Source: Spirochaetia bacterium (GTDB taxonomy: Bacteria; Spirochaetota; Spirochaetia; Sphaerochaetales; Sphaerochaetaceae). From it: DNA of 64,000 nucleotides. Shown here in pieces: positions 43,273-53,084 of this stretch. Position 1 is the first letter of the stretch, and each line of letters starts with the position of its first letter. A program made the position numbers and the translations under genes. The stretch lies in assembly GCA_022482625.1 (NCBI GenBank), contig JAKVOU010000001.1, positions 1,970,784 to 2,034,783 on the forward strand, in the 5' to 3' direction. The notes beneath the pieces were generated by a model. It was not told the origin of the DNA, ran no database searches, and saw nothing but the letters and a program-made list of their open reading frames with translations.

Positions 43273-44307
43273 ATGAAAAATGAATTCATTACATTCGGTG
43301 AAATCATGCTGAGACTGAAGTCTCCACAGCATGAACGTTTCTTTCAGTCTCCGGCTTTGGAAGCTACTTTTGGTGGCGGGGAAGCAAATGTAGCTGTATC
43401 ACTTGCAATCATGGGCAAACAGGTAAAGTTTGTTACTGCAGTTCCTGACAATGCAATAGGAGAAGCTTGCATCAGAGAAGTCAGAAAATATAATGTTGAT
43501 ACTACAGACATCAAGAAACAAGGGAATAGACTTGGAATCTACTATCTGGAAACAGGTGCAAATCAAAGAGCAAGCTCTGTCGTCTACGATCGGGCAGGTT
43601 CTTCTTTCAGTGATGCTGAAGCAAAAGACTTTGACTTCCCTGCAATCATGAAAAACGCCAGATGGTTCCATATTACAGGAATCACTCCTGCAGTCAGTCA
43701 GAAAGCTGCAGATTGTGCCCTTGCCGCAGTCAAAGCTGCAAAAGAACAGGATGCAACAGTTTCAATTGATCTGAACTTTAGGAAAAAACTATGGAAATAT
43801 GGGAAGGATGCACCATCCGTCATGCGGGAACTTGCAAAATTTGCAGACGTAATCATTGCAAATGAAGAAGATATCCAAAAATGCCTTGGCATTGATGCAG
43901 CAGTTGATGTTGCCAGCGGCAAATTGGACACGGACGTCTACAAACAGCTGACAAAAGAAGTCAAACGACAGTTCCCAAATGTCAAGGCTGTGGCAGTGAC
44001 CCTCAGGGAAAGCAAAAGTGCCGACCATAATGGCTGGAGTGCAGCTCTGGACGGCAAAACAGGATTCTATCTTTCCAAACATTACGAAATTACCGATATC
44101 ATCGATAGAGTCGGCGGTGGTGACAGCTTTGCTGCCGGAATCATCTATGGCCTGAGTGAATATGGCAATGATGAGCAACACGCAATAGATTTTGCCGTTG
44201 CTGCCTCGTGCTTGAAGCACAGCATAAGCGGAGATTTCAATCTTGCAACAAAGCAAGAGATAGAAGCCTTGGCAAACGGCAATGGTTCAGGAAGGGTCCA
44301 GCGCTGA
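43273..44307 (+). CDS. kdgK: 2-keto-3-deoxygluconate kinase (PfkB family)
   Basis: 344 residues. N-terminal [12 protein letters not shown] and the Gly pair in [14 protein letters not shown] are typical of KdgK, and the catalytic motif is [15 protein letters not shown] near residue 280. It phosphorylates 2-keto-3-deoxygluconate to KDPG, which the divergent aldolase then cleaves; together they form the lower branch of hexuronate or modified Entner-Doudoroff catabolism. The family N-terminus fits the ATG at 43273. Confidence 0.9.
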   Translation: MKNEFITFGEIMLRLKSPQHERFFQSPALEATFGGGEANVAVSLAIMGKQVKFVTAVPDNAIGEACIREVRKYNVDTTDIKKQGNRLGIYYLETGANQRASSVVYDRAGSSFSDAEAKDFDFPAIMKNARWFHITGITPAVSQKAADCALAAVKAAKEQDATVSIDLNFRKKLWKYGKDAPSVMRELAKFADVIIANEEDIQKCLGIDAAVDVASGKLDTDVYKQLTKEVKRQFPNVKAVAVTLRESKSADHNGWSAALDGKTGFYLSKHYEITDIIDRVGGGDSFAAGIIYGLSEYGNDEQHAIDFAVAASCLKHSISGDFNLATKQEIEALANGNGSGRVQR

Positions 44308-44353
44308 TTATTGCGCCACAAGGATCCTGCAAATTTTTATAGCTCTCTCATTT

Positions 44354-44389
44354 GTCCCAAAAGGAGTTACACACCTTTGGGACTTTTTT
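44354..44389 (+). terminator. Terminator after kdgK
   Basis: GTCCCAAAAGG (44354-44364) pairs with CCTTTGGGAC (44374-44383) with one unpaired base, followed by six T residues. Confidence 0.85.
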
Positions 44390-44504
44390 ATGGACATAGC
44401 CATCAAAGGAAAACAAATTTTATTATGCTTGATTTTCTTGTCTGGGTTTATTCAACTGCCGTATTGGGGTATGATGAGGCTGATTTTATGTAAGAGGAAT
44501 GACA

Positions 44505-45458
44505 ATGAAATACATTGAAACCTTCAAGGAAGGTGAAAAAGTCAAAGGCGTATACCTTTGCAAAAAAAGAATTTCTGCAACGACAAAAGCTGGCAAACAG
44601 TATGAAATCCTGTTGCTTCAGGACAAAACAGGAACCGTAGATGCAAAGATATGGAATCCAGGGACCCCTGCTTTCGATGATTTTGCCCCAATGGATTATA
44701 TCAGTGTGCTTGGTGAAGTAACGACATTTCTAGGAAGCCTGCAATTCAATCTGCTCAGGGCAACAAAAGCTCTTGATAATACTTTTGATCCATCAGACTA
44801 TATGCCGACATCAGAATTTCCGATTGAAGACATGTTCAGTCAATTGATGCAAATCATGGATTCTGTCAAGAATCCGTATCTCCAGCAACTGCTCAAGTCT
44901 TTTTTTGTTGATGACAAGGAATTTGTCACAGAATTCAAAGTACATTCTGCAGCAAAATCAGTCCACCATGGTTTCAGGGGTGGTCTCCTTGAACATACCT
45001 TAGGTGTAACAAAACTTGCAGACACCTTTTCAACGAACTATCCAATCCTCAATAGGGATTTATTGGTTACGGGAGCAATCCTACACGATATCGGCAAAGT
45101 TGAAGAATTGTCCCAGATGCCGGAAAATGACTACACTGATGTAGGTAACTTGCTTGGGCATCTTGTCATCGGTTCTGAAATGATCGGGAACAGAATCAAA
45201 ACAATTGAAGGTTTCCCAAAAGAGCTGGGACTCGAACTGCAGCACTGCATACTCTCCCATCACGGAGAACTTGAGTATGGTTCACCGAAGAAACCGGAAC
45301 TGGCTGAAGCCGTAGCGTTGCATTTTGCAGACAATGTAGATGCTTCCATGGAAACGGTCAAAGAACTGCTCAGGGCGGAACCACAGTCTGGCAACTGGAT
45401 GGGATACCAAAAGCTCTTTGATTCCAACTTCAGAAAAACTACAACAGGCGAAAAGTAA
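44505..45458 (+). CDS. YhaM-like 3'-5' exoribonuclease (OB fold plus HD domain)
   Basis: 317 residues. The N-terminal OB-like region (GEKVKGVYLCKKRISATTKAGKQYE, in part) resembles the nucleic-acid-binding domain of YhaM. The HD phosphohydrolase domain follows with His in HHGFRGGLLEHTLGV and the metal HD pair in GAILHDIGKVEEL. YhaM trims RNA ends and DNA in Bacillus. GAGGA seven bases upstream favours the ATG at 44505 over the one at 44499. It is a single gene between two terminators. Confidence 0.88.
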   Translation: MKYIETFKEGEKVKGVYLCKKRISATTKAGKQYEILLLQDKTGTVDAKIWNPGTPAFDDFAPMDYISVLGEVTTFLGSLQFNLLRATKALDNTFDPSDYMPTSEFPIEDMFSQLMQIMDSVKNPYLQQLLKSFFVDDKEFVTEFKVHSAAKSVHHGFRGGLLEHTLGVTKLADTFSTNYPILNRDLLVTGAILHDIGKVEELSQMPENDYTDVGNLLGHLVIGSEMIGNRIKTIEGFPKELGLELQHCILSHHGELEYGSPKKPELAEAVALHFADNVDASMETVKELLRAEPQSGNWMGYQKLFDSNFRKTTTGEK

Positions 45459-45481
45459 ACACAGACTTCCACACCAAGAAA

Positions 45482-45510
45482 GCTCCTGCCTGACGGCAGG
45501 AGCAATTTTT
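45482..45510. terminator. Terminator after the YhaM-like gene
   Basis: GCTCCTGCC (45482-45490) pairs perfectly with GGCAGGAGC (45495-45503), followed by AA and five T residues. Confidence 0.85.
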
Positions 45511-45568
45511 GTACCCATACACGAACTTTTCTCAAAGAAAAGGAAAGCTACCCTTTATCGTAACGTAC

Positions 45569-46054
45569 TCATGAATCAGTCCATGTCAAGAAAGTTATAG
45601 GAGTGGCAGTACTTAAATCAATCTCTTCATTGCCGACAAATTTATAGACCAAGGTATCATATGGATGATATATATCAAAGACAAAGGTCAAAGTATCAGC
45701 ACCAGGTTTTGTGCATACCAGCGTATAGATGCATGTCCCAGACAACTCCTGATATGCGTCATCAAGCGTATATCCTGCAACCAAAAGATCTCCTGTATCA
45801 ATCTCACGGGCACCGTCCTGAAATTCCCTTTCAGAAGCATCAGCAGAATTCTCGGTAATGGTTATATCAATCTCGTCATCAGTAACGCTGACGTCTCCTA
45901 GTGACGGTGTATAATTTATATATTTTACCGTTTTCAGATTTCCCGGAATATCATCTATGTTATTTCCGACACCATCAGTTCCAATATTACAACCAATAAA
46001 AAAAGAGGCCACAAAACAAAGCAAGCATGTCATTTGAACATTACCTTTCTTCAT
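45569..46054 (-). CDS. Hypothetical lipoprotein
   Basis: 161 residues. A basic start, a hydrophobic run and the lipobox FFIGC give a lipoprotein signal with Cys22 as the modified residue. The mature part is acidic (DDEIDITITENSADASERE) with no domain I recognise. GGAGG lies six bases before the ATG. Not in an operon; function unknown. Confidence 0.7.
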   Translation of the reverse strand: MKKGNVQMTCLLCFVASFFIGCNIGTDGVGNNIDDIPGNLKTVKYINYTPSLGDVSVTDDEIDITITENSADASEREFQDGAREIDTGDLLVAGYTLDDAYQELSGTCIYTLVCTKPGADTLTFVFDIYHPYDTLVYKFVGNEEIDLSTATPITFLTWTDS

Positions 46055-46250
46055 GAAAAACCTCCGATATTTTCAAACCTGTAACAGTCGTTGCCAATAT
46101 ATCCGCACGGTAAAGCCACCTGCGAATAATTGACTACGAACTATTACATACCACAAACATTGACTGCAAACCATTTGGTCCAGAAATACTACCTACTGGT
46201 TCAGTATACATTGAAAGACAATCTACACAAGGAAATAACATCAGTTGTCA

Positions 46251-46310
46251 TTGCCAAAGATATTGGCAACATCATGCCAACTTGGCAAATACAATAAATA
46301 ACGATATACT
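46251..46310 (+). promoter_or_regulatory. Promoter with two palindromic operators for the HTH gene at 46317
   Basis: TTGGCA (46282-46287), 17 bases, TATACT (46305-46310), six bases, ATG: leaderless geometry. Two palindromes are present, TTGCCAA-AGATA-TTGGCAA (46251-46269) and TGCCAACTTGGCA (46275-46287). The second contains the -35, so a bound protein would block RNA polymerase; autoregulation is likely. Confidence 0.65.
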
Positions 46311-46316
46311 ATCTAT

Positions 46317-47720
46317 ATGTTTAGTCACAAACTAGATTTTCTGATGAGATTGACAGGAACATCCAATTCTATTTTTTCAAAAAAGGTCCCTCTTTCTCCT
46401 TCGTACATAAGTAGATTGAGAAATGGAAAAAGACCTCTTCCGAATCAGCCTACGTTCTTGCCACAACTAGCACAATATTTTTCTCATCAGCTGAACAACG
46501 AAGATTGGGAACTCCTTGGCTTCTCAAATATTCCAAAAGACAAGGTAACGACCTTGTTAGGCTGGCTGACATCTGCACAATCTGGCAAACTGACATTTCC
46601 TTTAGCGGAAAATAAAAGCAAATCAGAATTTTCATGTCTGTTTGGCAATGACGGAAAAAGAACTTTGGTTATCAGATTTTTCAAGACAATATTGAATGAA
46701 AACAAAAAACAGACATTATTGCTATATAGTGATGAAAATATGGATTGGCTGAAAGAAGACCAATCCTTTGCCTTACAATGGAAAACATATCTCAGGCAGA
46801 TCCTTGAATCTGGACACACCATAAAAATCATCCATACGCTCAACAGGAATCTTGATGAAATGTTTACAGCAATCCAAAAATGGTTGCCTTTGTATATGAC
46901 AGGACAGATTGAACCTTTCTATTGTCCAAAAATCCGTGACGGTCTATTCCAGCAAACTCTTTTTATTGCATCTTCAAGTTGTGCAATTGTCTCTTCAAGC
47001 ATCACATATGATTCAGAATATATGCCAAATTACTTTTTCTCAAATAAAGAAATAATTTTTTCACTGCAAAAAGAATACAATAACTTGCTGAAACTTTGCA
47101 AACCTATCATCACAAAGCATACTCAAATAGACAAAGGACTCTTTCCACAGATTTCATCCTTTGTAAGTCCTGAAAATCCTGTCATTACTGCCCAACCCGG
47201 TTTACCATGGACAACACTTCCCGATGCTACCGCAATAGGAATCTCTTCAGAATATGGAAAGATACACAAAAAATTTTCCTCACATCTGTGTGCTTTGCTT
47301 GAATCACAGGAAATGACTGAAATCATAACCTTACCGACACCGGAAGATCTTGAAAAAGGCCTTTTGATACCCTTCACAGGCCTCCTGGGTATAACTGAAA
47401 GAAAATATTATACAAAGGATCTGCTATTGCAACACTTTGACAATACCATCAGATACATCAGAAAACATAAAAGTTATATGCTCGTCATACTGCCTGAAAG
47501 AAATTTACAAGAAACCATTTACATCAAACAAGACAACATACTGTTTAGCCAAGACAACAAGACGTCTTCCTATCTTTTTTCTGCAGTCCAAGCCAATCTC
47601 ATACAATCCTTCTGGACCTACCTTTCCTCCTTCAGGCAATACAATGCCATGGGTCAGGAAACAATCATCGAAGAACTTGAAAGGACAAAAGAAATGTTTG
47701 CTAAGGAAAGCAACAATTGA
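46317..47720 (+). CDS. Large XRE-like helix-turn-helix protein of unknown function
   Basis: 467 residues. The first 60 residues resemble an XRE/Cro helix-turn-helix (LTGTSNSIFSKKVPLSPSYISRLRNGKR, in part), and the protein therefore begins at the ATG at 46317, which has no ribosome binding site. The remaining 400 residues show no domain I recognise; they are mixed alpha/beta in composition with no membrane segments. Paired palindromes overlap its promoter. It converges with the helicase-nuclease gene 136 bases away, and both are AT-rich, but a functional link is not shown. Confidence 0.7.
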   Translation: MFSHKLDFLMRLTGTSNSIFSKKVPLSPSYISRLRNGKRPLPNQPTFLPQLAQYFSHQLNNEDWELLGFSNIPKDKVTTLLGWLTSAQSGKLTFPLAENKSKSEFSCLFGNDGKRTLVIRFFKTILNENKKQTLLLYSDENMDWLKEDQSFALQWKTYLRQILESGHTIKIIHTLNRNLDEMFTAIQKWLPLYMTGQIEPFYCPKIRDGLFQQTLFIASSSCAIVSSSITYDSEYMPNYFFSNKEIIFSLQKEYNNLLKLCKPIITKHTQIDKGLFPQISSFVSPENPVITAQPGLPWTTLPDATAIGISSEYGKIHKKFSSHLCALLESQEMTEIITLPTPEDLEKGLLIPFTGLLGITERKYYTKDLLLQHFDNTIRYIRKHKSYMLVILPERNLQETIYIKQDNILFSQDNKTSSYLFSAVQANLIQSFWTYLSSFRQYNAMGQETIIEELERTKEMFAKESNN

Positions 47721-47856
47721 CTTGAAAACACAAATATGCCAATTTCGACGGACTGGGGGAGGTGAAAAGTAAACAGCTTCAAATAACTGCACTTAGGAAA
47801 ACAAGAAGAAAATGATGCTATAACAACTTTCACCAATTATTCGTTCAAGAATGAAT

Positions 47857-50607
47857 TTATCTGTATGTTTTCTCATAGTGTTTTACTGCTTGCTCAATCT
47901 TTTCCTTTTCACCACTTCCGATTGTCGGGAAACGCAGCAGTGGAATATGATAGAGCTCAAAAATATGGTCTTTCATTCTATCCCGTTTTTTCTGTCGTGT
48001 ACCATCTTTGTGGTAGTGGAAACCATCCACTTCAATTGCAAACACCGGTTTTTTACTAATTCTGTTATAAATCAAAAAATCTACATGAGTAGCAGTATTC
48101 ATAGCATATTTACGTTCTTCGTCACTTAAATATTTAGGATTACGAATTAACATATTAAGTGATTGGTGGCAAATAACGTTTAATGACAAGGCAGGATAGC
48201 AAGCCAAAATATCTACTATTGTTCCATACATCAAGTTTTCAGAATCATAGCGTGATACTTGCTTATATTTCTCTAAAAATTTCATTCTTTCCATAGTATA
48301 TTGCTGATAAAGATAATCAAAAACCGAATAGATTTCACTTTGGACAATTTGAAAGTTGTTATATTCAATATAAGAAATCAAATCTCCGATATTGCTGTCA
48401 GCAGGTTGGTCATTACCAGATACGACAAGATAAAAACGCTTCTTTGCACGTGATACTGCCACATTCAAAAGATAAGGATTATCTGAAAATTCCGTTACTG
48501 TATCGTCCACAGAAGTCAAGATGATTATATCTTTTTCGCGTCCCTGAAACTTGTGCACTGTTGCTACCTCAATTGTATCCAAGTTAAGTTGTTCTTTTAT
48601 TGCCTTGACCTGTGCATTATATGGAGCAATGATTCCTATATCGCTTTGGGAACATGATTGCAACTTCGGTAGTATTTCTTTGCAAATCACATCAATCTGA
48701 CGTTGATTGAAATGTTCCCGCTCATGGTTCCCTACAAGTGTTTTATATACTGACAAACTTTCAGGTTCATCATTGTCTTTCGTCATGATAATCAGGCTGT
48801 CATCATAAAACTTTTGGTTGCAAAACCCGATGATTTTTGGATGGCAACGGTAATGCTCCCGAAGCAATACCCGCGGTACATCAGGTAATATGCTACAGAT
48901 TGATTTCAGGCAACTATTATTGGCAAATGAATATCCATCGGGAAACTTATAGGACTTAAAAATGGCCTCAGCCTGCTTTTTCATATCATCTTTTACAACA
49001 TTGGGAAGTTGTTTGAGGTCTCCGACAATGACAGCATTCTTCGCACAGGATAAAGCAAGTGCACCAGTTGCTATATCAACTTGGGAGGCTTCATCCATGA
49101 TCAAGTAATCATACACTGCGGCTTTGCCTAAGCTACTAAGAGAAGAAAAGGTAGTACTTAAAACAACAGGGTACTCTTTCGTAAATTTATTAGGCTGTTG
49201 CCACAAGTCATCAGATGTAAACACAATACGGTCAGAATGACCACCATACTTTGCAAACAATCTGGCTTGCACATACTCCATAGATGCTTTCTCCAATTCA
49301 TCAAGTTTTTGTTCAGCATTTGCAACTTTCAGTGTATTTACCAGAAACGTAATTTCAGTATTTAGCTCAGACCTTTTTGCTTTATAAAATAGATTTTGCA
49401 AGAGTGCAATAATTGTTGGCAAACCGTTTCTATAGAAATTCCAGTTCGATATTCCATAAATCAGAGCACTTTTTACCTTAAACCAAAAAGAGACAGAACA
49501 ATTCTTCTCAGTAAATTCACAACATTCTTGCCACAACTCCATAAGTTCCCCGGGTGTTAGAGAATGACGAGGAGTAATTCCATCAACAGCAATACATGCT
49601 TCTGTACAGTATTGCCTAAAGTATTTAATTTCCAATTCAAGGGATTTCAGTTCTTGGCGTAATGTTGCAAGACGCTCTTGCCTTGCAAATACATCTGTAA
49701 GATCCTGGATGAGCTTTTTAATGTTTCCATATAGACTTTCTTGCTTTTCAGTACTTTTTTCCCACTCGGACAACACAGGATATTTGCCTGTCTGATTCTT
49801 AATAAATTCAGCTTTATTATTTGCATTCCCAAGGGATGCAACAAGAAAAGCCATCCCACACTTAGAAAAAGATAGCTTTTCAAAAATATTAGCTATAGCT
49901 GAGTTATTATTTGAAACTACTTGCACTGTTTTGCCCTGGACCAACAAATTTGCTATGATGTTAAGAATTGTTTGCGTCTTACCCGTCCCGGGAGGTCCCT
50001 GTATAACGCTAATTTGATTAGTCAGTGCATTCTGAACTGCTTTAAATTGGCTGGCATTTCCTCCAAAAGGAAAAATAAAATCATTATTCTGATAAGACGC
50101 CGGTTTATGGCTTTGAGGATTCAAATATACAGCCAATGCACTATCTCTTTCTACAAAGTCCAAACGTTCATACTGCCTTTGCAATAACATGATGCCATCT
50201 TCTGAACGAAGTTCATTTATTTCGGCAAGTTGTCGTAAGTAATTCATGCAGTCTCGGGAACCCTTTTCACTTAAGCAAGAAAACTCGACAGCTAAGTTCT
50301 GCCGATCATAACTACGTTCACTTTTATTCGAAAAACAAATGCGCCAATAATCTGTTAATGCACCATGAAACACATATATTGCCTGAATGTCAAACAGCTC
50401 TTGTTCTCCATGCTTGATACGTACCAGAGAAGGATTTAATACTTTAGGACTTTTTAACCAAACAATTGACAGGCAATTGTATGAGTACGTCTTTTCACTT
50501 TGAAAAGTGATATCATATTTTCCTGTATCCAAGTTATATTTGCAAAACCTGATATCTGCAGTAATGTCTTGGCCATTGTGCAAAATCATATGCTTGCTTG
50601 TATTCAC
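47857..50607 (-). CDS. Superfamily 1 helicase with C-terminal PD-(D/E)XK-like nuclease domain
   Basis: 916 residues. Walker A GPPGTGKT at about 204-211, Walker B LIMDEASQVD, the later motifs LLREHYRCHPKI, TVHKFQGREKD and LNVAVSRAKKR identify the AAA_11/AAA_12 (Upf1/Dna2-like) helicase group. The last 150 residues contain HVDFLIYN, then FAIEVDGFHYHKD, fitting a DUF2726/Vsr-like nuclease fold with Asp and Glu-x-Asp. The frame is open to a TTG at 50634, but GGGAG precedes a GTG at 50607. Similar helicase-nucleases act in DNA repair or phage defence; which applies here is not known. It is a lone gene, with lower GC than the sugar operons. Confidence 0.85.
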   Translation of the reverse strand: MNTSKHMILHNGQDITADIRFCKYNLDTGKYDITFQSEKTYSYNCLSIVWLKSPKVLNPSLVRIKHGEQELFDIQAIYVFHGALTDYWRICFSNKSERSYDRQNLAVEFSCLSEKGSRDCMNYLRQLAEINELRSEDGIMLLQRQYERLDFVERDSALAVYLNPQSHKPASYQNNDFIFPFGGNASQFKAVQNALTNQISVIQGPPGTGKTQTILNIIANLLVQGKTVQVVSNNNSAIANIFEKLSFSKCGMAFLVASLGNANNKAEFIKNQTGKYPVLSEWEKSTEKQESLYGNIKKLIQDLTDVFARQERLATLRQELKSLELEIKYFRQYCTEACIAVDGITPRHSLTPGELMELWQECCEFTEKNCSVSFWFKVKSALIYGISNWNFYRNGLPTIIALLQNLFYKAKRSELNTEITFLVNTLKVANAEQKLDELEKASMEYVQARLFAKYGGHSDRIVFTSDDLWQQPNKFTKEYPVVLSTTFSSLSSLGKAAVYDYLIMDEASQVDIATGALALSCAKNAVIVGDLKQLPNVVKDDMKKQAEAIFKSYKFPDGYSFANNSCLKSICSILPDVPRVLLREHYRCHPKIIGFCNQKFYDDSLIIMTKDNDEPESLSVYKTLVGNHEREHFNQRQIDVICKEILPKLQSCSQSDIGIIAPYNAQVKAIKEQLNLDTIEVATVHKFQGREKDIIILTSVDDTVTEFSDNPYLLNVAVSRAKKRFYLVVSGNDQPADSNIGDLISYIEYNNFQIVQSEIYSVFDYLYQQYTMERMKFLEKYKQVSRYDSENLMYGTIVDILACYPALSLNVICHQSLNMLIRNPKYLSDEERKYAMNTATHVDFLIYNRISKKPVFAIEVDGFHYHKDGTRQKKRDRMKDHIFELYHIPLLRFPTIGSGEKEKIEQAVKHYEKTYR

Positions 50608-50866
50608 TTGATGCTCTCCCTGGTGCAACGTCAATGATTCTATTTAAAAATCATAAGCAATAGTTTTTAGAAGATTTACTTGGTTTTTACCATAACACTT
50701 TTGAATAAAAAAAGGCATTTATATTACTGCACATACACCAATCTCCGGTTTCACCATGTTTCATGGGTAACCAAACATCTAAGGAAAAATCCCTGAAACA
50801 GCACTTCTCTATCCCCATGCCAATCAAGTTATCAGCATATTGAATGAATCACCATGCTCTGAAAGA

Positions 50867-50917
50867 AAACAAGTATAAAGAAAATACCGAAGATTCAGGT
50901 TTCTTCTTGTTTTTTTT
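50867..50917. terminator. Terminator-like hairpin upstream of the helicase gene
   Basis: AAACAAG and CTTGTTT form the outer stem, with an inner TACC/GGT pairing, followed on the plus strand by a run of T residues. No plus-strand gene ends nearby, so its role is unclear. The rest of 50608-51100 has no visible gene. Confidence 0.45.
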
Positions 50918-51100
50918 AAGCCAAAACAAAGATAAACCATCGTAGCATATAGTTATGGCCATTAGTAAATATTGTATCTTCCATTACCTCAAAAAGATAC
51001 TTTAGCGAATAACGATACACTTTGTTTCATTTCGGATATTATATCTCTTTACCGTCATTCTTACATCACTAGAATTCAATCATAAGATAGAAAATAGAAC

Positions 51101-51134
51101 GAGTCCCTTGAAATGCAGTAATTTTAAGGGACTC
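51101..51134. terminator. Terminator of the ketose epimerase/ABC operon
   Basis: GAGTCCCTT (51101-51109) pairs perfectly with AAGGGACTC (51126-51134). It lies 85 bases after the stop of the last operon gene; the T-rich tail is modest. Confidence 0.6.
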
Positions 51135-51219
51135 TGTTGTTATGATTGTTTTGACAACTTTTTATGGCTAATTTATTGCATCAATAACGATTCTTCACTT
51201 ATTATCACATGTTTTGTAG

Positions 51220-52080
51220 CTATGCCAGATACTTTTTCATGTAAGCGGCGGAAACCTTTGCCATCTCGTCCAAATCTGCATGCTTTACAATATCTCGCCA
51301 GACGGCAATATCCTGGCCAACCTGTCCTCCGGGAAGCAGGAAAGGCTCCTGGACCAAAGAACCCGCATATGAAATGGCATCAAGAGCTCCTTTGATTGCC
51401 TTCCAGTCCATATTGCCATAACCGACAGGCTTCCGGTTGTTTTCTCCCAAATGGAAACCTCCCAATCTTGAACCGGCCAACCTGATGGCATCGGGAATGG
51501 AATCTTCCTCAATATTCATATGGAACGTATCCAACAGTATCTTGCAGAAAGGTGAATCAACCTGATCAACATAATCCACAGCCTGTTCACAGGTATTTAT
51601 CAGAAATTGCTCAAACCTATTCAAGCTCTCACAAAGAAGCGTCACACCTTCATCTTCTGCAACTTTTACAAGCTCCCTCATGGAAGCCAAACTTTTCTCA
51701 AGATATCTTTCACGGGAGTCACCCTTGGGAAGTTTCTTCGGCCATGTACTGTATACAGTGCCACAGATAGTCTTGCCTCCCATTGCAGCTACGACATGGA
51801 TCATATCCTTCATGAAAGCAATACCATTCCTGCGAACATCTTCATCCAAGGAAGAAACATCATGTTCGGCTGTCAGCCCTATTCCAAAAGATAAGATAAT
51901 TCCTTGATCAATAGCTTCTTTGGTCAGTCTTTCTCTTTGCCCAGCAGAAAGCAATACGACAGTCCCACCGTTGATTTCCAATTGGTCATAGCCAAGTTTC
52001 TTTACTTTTGCAATAAAGGGAAAAAAATCCACATCCCATTCATGACACCAATATGCATAATATATACCTACCTTTCTCAT
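51220..52080 (-). CDS. Ketose 3-epimerase (D-tagatose/D-psicose 3-epimerase family)
   Basis: 286 residues. The four metal ligands are Glu151 (CESLNR), Asp184 (LLDTFHM), His210 (GGFHLGENNR) and Glu245 (VQEPF), each one position from those of Pseudomonas cichorii D-tagatose 3-epimerase. It interconverts ketoses at C3, for example fructose/psicose or tagatose/sorbose. AAGGAG fixes the start at 52080; the frame extends further back without a signal. The start overlaps the permease stop by four bases. Last gene of an eight-part uptake operon. Confidence 0.88.
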   Translation of the reverse strand: MRKVGIYYAYWCHEWDVDFFPFIAKVKKLGYDQLEINGGTVVLLSAGQRERLTKEAIDQGIILSFGIGLTAEHDVSSLDEDVRRNGIAFMKDMIHVVAAMGGKTICGTVYSTWPKKLPKGDSRERYLEKSLASMRELVKVAEDEGVTLLCESLNRFEQFLINTCEQAVDYVDQVDSPFCKILLDTFHMNIEEDSIPDAIRLAGSRLGGFHLGENNRKPVGYGNMDWKAIKGALDAISYAGSLVQEPFLLPGGQVGQDIAVWRDIVKHADLDEMAKVSAAYMKKYLA

Positions 52081-53084
52081 TGCACAGCTCCTTTCCGTTT
52101 TAGTCCAGATGAAAATTTCCCAGCGATTTCCCTTCCAAACAAAACAATGATGATTATAGCACCCCAAGTGGCAGTTACCATAAAAGGATCAAGTCTCATC
52201 AAGTTCAAGCCTGTTGAAATAATCTGCAGGATTATCGATGCCAAAACAGTACCAAGCAACTTGCCGAAACCCCCGGCAGGATCTACACCACCCAAGAAAC
52301 TGGCCAAGACGGCTATCAGGAGATAAGAATCGTAATAGGTTGCTTTTACCGAATTCATTTGGCCGATCATGATCAACGAACAGACGTAGGCAAAGAATGC
52401 AGACAACATGTATTCCTTGATGATTACTTTATTTACATTGATATTGGAAAAACGGGCAGCAACAGGATTTGCTCCTGTAAAATACAACTGCTTTCCAAAA
52501 ACTGTCTTATCAAGGATGATATGGACAATAATGCAGACTGCAACAAATATTATCAGGGACATCGGTATCCCAAGTACGCTTCCACCTCCTAAGAAAGTCA
52601 ATGAATCAGGAAAATCCGAAATAGTATAACCTTGTGTAATGACCAGGGAAATTCCTTTCAGCAAAGTCATCATGCCCAAGGTCTCAAGCAATGCCGGTAT
52701 ATTCCAGGCCGCAATCAGATAGCCATTCAGGGCACCGATAAGCATTGTCATAAGAAAAGACAGAACAAGTGCAAGGATAAACTGCCCCCCGTTTGCAGCC
52801 ATCATATTGCCCTTTGTAAGAGCATTGAGGACTACATAGATAAAAATACCATTGAAATTTGCATTTGCAACAATAGAAAGGTTGATGCCACCTGAAAGTT
52901 CACTGACCATCATACCCAGTGCCAGCAGACCGATCATCGGCATCTGATAAGTCATCGCAGAAACATTGTCCCATGAAAGGAATTTCCTTCCGTTTACCAA
53001 AGACATCAGGATAAACAGGATAATGATGGTAACATATAGTGGATAATTTTCACTCTTGGAAAATCTTGTCTTTTTCATTTTCAA
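52077..53084 (-). CDS. Sugar ABC transporter permease (second of two), RbsC-like
   Basis: 335 residues, about nine membrane helices, with SELSGGINLSIVANANFN and VLASFLGGVDPAGGFG as the family motifs. Overlaps both neighbours by four bases (ATGA), so translation of permease, permease and epimerase is coupled. Pairs with the 53081 protein to form a heterodimeric channel. Confidence 0.9.
   Translation of the reverse strand: MKMKKTRFSKSENYPLYVTIIILFILMSLVNGRKFLSWDNVSAMTYQMPMIGLLALGMMVSELSGGINLSIVANANFNGIFIYVVLNALTKGNMMAANGGQFILALVLSFLMTMLIGALNGYLIAAWNIPALLETLGMMTLLKGISLVITQGYTISDFPDSLTFLGGGSVLGIPMSLIIFVAVCIIVHIILDKTVFGKQLYFTGANPVAARFSNINVNKVIIKEYMLSAFFAYVCSLIMIGQMNSVKATYYDSYLLIAVLASFLGGVDPAGGFGKLLGTVLASIILQIISTGLNLMRLDPFMVTATWGAIIIIVLFGREIAGKFSSGLKRKGAVQ

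Noticed and set aside
44282-44518. Open frame between kdgK and the YhaM-like gene
   Set aside because: Contains the kdgK terminator and lacks a plausible start.
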